Shown here piece after piece: positions 61,270 to 64,000 of a stretch of 64,000 bases of DNA; within the stretch, counting starts at the first letter, position 1, and the number at the start of each line of letters is the position of its first letter. The DNA lies in contig NC_052481.1 of the NCBI RefSeq assembly GCF_009730915.1, forward strand, positions 21,178,461-21,242,460, given 5' to 3'. This stretch comes from Dioscorea cayenensis subsp. rotundata (Eukaryota > Streptophyta > Magnoliopsida > Dioscoreales > Dioscoreaceae). The notes below the pieces were generated by a model. The model was not told where the DNA came from, searched no databases, and worked only from the letters and a program-made list of their open reading frames with translations. Both the position numbers and the translations under genes were made by a program.

Positions 61270-62310
61270 TAAAACCCAGAATGGTTGACTAATCTCATGA
61301 AAGAGGGATAGATGCCTTGAGTTAATAACTCATTTGCTAGCTAGAGCATTTGCAAGTTTGTTCCATGACTGATGAATCAGGGCAATGGAAGGGTTGTGCA
61401 TCACTGATAGGCAAAGCTTACGCTCTTTAATATGATGAGTTGATCTCCATAGGTTTATGTCCTCCATGCCATGTAAAATTCTCCATAGCTCCCTTAAAAT
61501 GGTGTAGATGATTGAGCAGCAACCATTCCATCCTCTAATTAATTCCATTGCTTAAGTGAAGATGACAGCTTACATCTCAACTCTCCAGGAAGTGCTAATG
61601 GGACCAGAACCTGCCCACAAAATCTGCCCATTAGAATTCACAATAAAACCTTTGCCACCCATACCTGTGTGCTCATTAATTCCAAGCAGCTGAAGCAAAG
61701 ATGCCCAAAGATCCCGGCTTCGGTCAATTCATAAGAAAATAATTCATCAGTGAATTCCTTAATATGGTTGGAGATGTTGTGAATTATCCTTGAAAAATCT
61801 GGTTGCTTGTTATTGAAAATGAGGCCACGTCTCGTTTTCCAAAGAAACCAAGAGGAAGCAGCAATCAAGGAAGTTGTATGACTTGGATGATGATTCCCCA
61901 CCTGAGGAATTATCCAACTGCCATTAGTGATATGATCAGGGATAGACAGATTCAACCCAGTTTGCTCCTCTAACAGGTTTCTAACAAGAAGACACTTGGG
62001 GCATTGTCTAAAAATATGATCCTCAGTTTCAGGAGCCAGCCCACAAAGCACACAGTTGTCAAGGGGACCCAAGTTTAACCGATAAAGGTAATCAAAAGTC
62101 TTAATTTTACCATGTAACATGAGCCAAATAAAAGATTTAACCTTTGGGGCCACATCCAGACCAAAGATGACTATCAGAACTGTAGCTATTTAAAAAATTG
62201 TAGATAGAAGCTGAGAGTTTGTTGCAAATAGTCTTGGGGAACCACACCCAGTGAGAGTGTGATCCTCCCAAGTGATAACACCATGACTAACAATAAGGGA
62301 CTCCCAATTG
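61270..62310 (-). mobile_element. LINE 3' end: reverse-transcriptase zinc finger and RNase H, decayed
   Basis: On the minus strand, 62310-62160 reads WVWFPKTICNKLSASIYNFL in a shifted frame. 62153-61640 is open: APKVKSFIWLMLHGKIKTFD, then CVLCGLAPETEDHIFRQCP, the zf-RVT domain at the C-terminus of plant LINE reverse transcriptases. 61640-61330 carries an RNase H-like domain (FIVNSNGQILWAGSGP, AMELIRGWNGC, WNKLANALASK), with one stop and a shift. The reverse-transcriptase core and 5' end are absent. Confidence 0.82.
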
Positions 62311-62990
62311 GAGCAAAATAAAGTGTTGAGAGCACTGGTATTTCAAGCATTATTCTCCAGAAAAGTCAGAAATGTGCAGGTTTTCAAGATTCAGCTCCAT
62401 ATTGATAAAAACAGGTTTGAAAGCAATAGGAATTTAAAAAAAAAAACAAGGATGTTGAAGAACAGTAGCCTCGTTAGGATTAAGACAATTGATCCACAAA
62501 TTAGGCTTTAAAAGATTTGCCGTCACACAAAGGCCTTTACAGAGCAATTGGGAGGGAGTAAAAAAAGAAACCAAAAAGATAGATCAATCAATATAACCTT
62601 CATAGAAAAGACACAAGAGACATGAATGATTTATGTTCACTAAGAAAGAAGAAACAAAACATGGCTGTGGTATATGGTGTAAAATGGTCAAATATAAAAG
62701 ACACAGGAATACAGGATAGGTGTTTCACATCACAATTCGACTTTGTTGAAATCGTCGGGGTTCATGATGCCCCACCCTTTTTGATCTTAGGACTTGCACA
62801 CTTGGTTCTAGTTAACAAGATGATATTTTTATCTTTAGTTATCAAGATCTGACCCACGCTAGAGTAAGTTCCACTTAACCCTATTGATTGCTTGGAAAAC
62901 CTATTTCGGTAATTTACAAATATACATATCAGTTGAAATTAAGGAACAATGAGTTAAGTATCGTCATTCTCTGTTCGAGTAATAATTATT
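62311..62990. other. Intergenic DNA
   Basis: No supported gene. Part may be the upstream LINE body, too decayed to read. Confidence 0.35.
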
Positions 62991-62993
62991 TGG

Positions 62994-63298
62994 TATAATC
63001 ACCAAAATAATTTTTGTACTTTTCTCTTTCTTCTTTTTGGGTCTCTCTACTCAGAAATGTTTCCAACTAGTTTTTTTACTTTTAAAAATGTACCCACTTA
63101 GATAAAAATACTCCCAACTAGTCTCTCTACTTTTAAAAATACGTCCACTTAGTCCCTCCAGTTGGGTCATTTTTAAAAATAGAGGGACTAATTTGGAGTA
63201 TTTCTAACCAAATGTGTATATTTTCAAAAATAGAGCGACTAGTCGATGTAGCGTTTCAGAGTAGAGAGAGAGAAAAAAATATAAAAGGACCAATTTAA
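62994..63298. mobile_element. Foldback MITE of about 300 bp
   Basis: The left arm (GGTCTCTCTACTCAGAAATG, ACTAGTCTCTCTACTTTTAA) is inverted in the right arm (TTTTCAAAAATAGAGCGACT, GTTTCAGAGTAGAGAGAG). Between are GTCCCTCCAGTTGGGTC and its near-inverse. No coding capacity. Superfamily not assigned. Confidence 0.65.
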
Positions 63299-63299
63299 A

Positions 63300-64000
63300 T
63301 AGGGAAAAATTCATTGTTCACCCTCGTAATTTTTCAAAAACTTCCCAAAAACCCCCTCAACTTTTTGCACACCCGAGACTGACCCTCAGTTATATTTTAC
63401 ATTCCTTTTAACCCCCTGAGGTAAGTTGAAGTGGGTCCACGATATGAAATTCCTTTTTTTGCCCTTGCAAAGGTGGGAAAAAAATGGCGCCCAATCATAA
63501 CTTTCTTTATGCATAGTTTTTCGATGCCTCTGCTTGCTTTTTCTCAAAACAAAGTTTAGAAGACTCATATCTTGTTACTTCTTGTTCTTGTTCTTGTTCT
63601 TGTTCTTCTTACTTCTTTTTCTTCTTACTCGTTTGGTGTATTCAATTTTTAGCTCTTCGAGTTAAATTATGGAGAGTTTTTGTGCTATTGCTGAGATCTA
63701 GCGAGGGAGGGGACGAGTGCTAATGTTCGCAGCGACTTCTTGGGAATCGAGTGTTAGGCGAAATATGTGGCGATGGGGTCTCGATATTTCCCAGTGTCGA
63801 TGCTAATGTTCACGTTTAAGATTTATGTTTATCGTTTAAATATTTTGTGTCTCTGTTTAAATATTGATCGTGTTCGTTTAAACTAAAGTGTTGGCAGGAA
63901 TTCGAGAATGGCGGCAGCTTACATTCCCACATCATGGCGAGCACGAGGGTGTGGCATGCCTTCCTTCCTCGTCCGATCAAGGTGAAGTGTTGTCGTTGGA
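63300..64000 (+). mobile_element. MULE of the same family, 5' end, continues beyond the window
   Basis: Type-1 terminus at about 63303-63490: CATTGTTCACCCTCGTAATT, CCCAAAAACCCCCTC and GAAGTGGGTCC line up with copies L and R. It is followed by an ATG near 63669 reading MESFCAIAEI, a stop, then GRGRVLMFAATSWES. This matches the MESFCGIARF block of copy R, so it is the transposase start of another copy, already broken. A TTAARC cluster lies at about 63810-63890. A TTCTTG microsatellite is at about 63575-63615. Confidence 0.8.

Overview
The window is nuclear DNA of a flowering plant. The genes have GT-AG introns, the intergenic DNA is AT-rich, and there are many transposons plus two assembly gaps of exactly 1000 N. 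The gene set (GH17-X8 glucanase, APO protein, ankyrin-type ACBP, BiP, m-type thioredoxin, cyclin B2) is general to angiosperms. A monocot outside the grasses, such as a yam-like species, is my guess and nothing stronger.

Layout. 1-19 kb is a gene island: the 3' end of a GH17/X8 beta-1,3-glucanase (+), an APO family organelle RNA-binding protein (-), an ankyrin-repeat acyl-CoA-binding protein (+), the ER chaperone BiP (-) and a plastid thioredoxin m (+). BiP has eight exons, is fully intact, and carries an exact P-UPRE in its promoter. APO, ACBP and thioredoxin each read as ordinary family members only after single-base corrections, nearly all at homopolymers. That points to assembly error more than to gene decay.

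21.1-38.5 kb is a large transposon complex: two diverged copies of one Mutator-like element (MULE) lying tail to tail around a gap. The right copy holds a broken MULE transposase gene and a convergent broken Ulp1/C48-protease-like gene, an arrangement like mudrA/mudrB. The left copy has lost the transposase catalytic part. Intron-like segments of both copies are packed with a short degenerate motif, TTAARC. The same family recurs at 57.2-58.6 kb and from 63.3 kb to the window end.

38.5-48.5 kb holds a complete cyclin B2 gene (three MSA-type sites upstream, duplicated first exon, exact 124-bp duplication over exon 3), an unrecognised 213-aa single-exon gene, and a 1.8-kb tandem duplication that joins the 3' half of that gene to a decayed receptor-like cytoplasmic kinase fragment. 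49.5-54.4 kb is an apparently complete PIF/Harbinger element: TTA target duplications, matching termini, and intact Myb/SANT and DDE transposase genes. It carries a fragment of a heavy-metal-associated (HIPP-like) gene bounded by a perfect 25-bp inverted repeat. 54.4-64 kb is repeat-rich: a gap, MULE pieces, a LINE 3' remnant and foldback MITEs.

The host genes do not form a pathway. The coordinated parts are the two-gene transposon systems, MULE and Harbinger.
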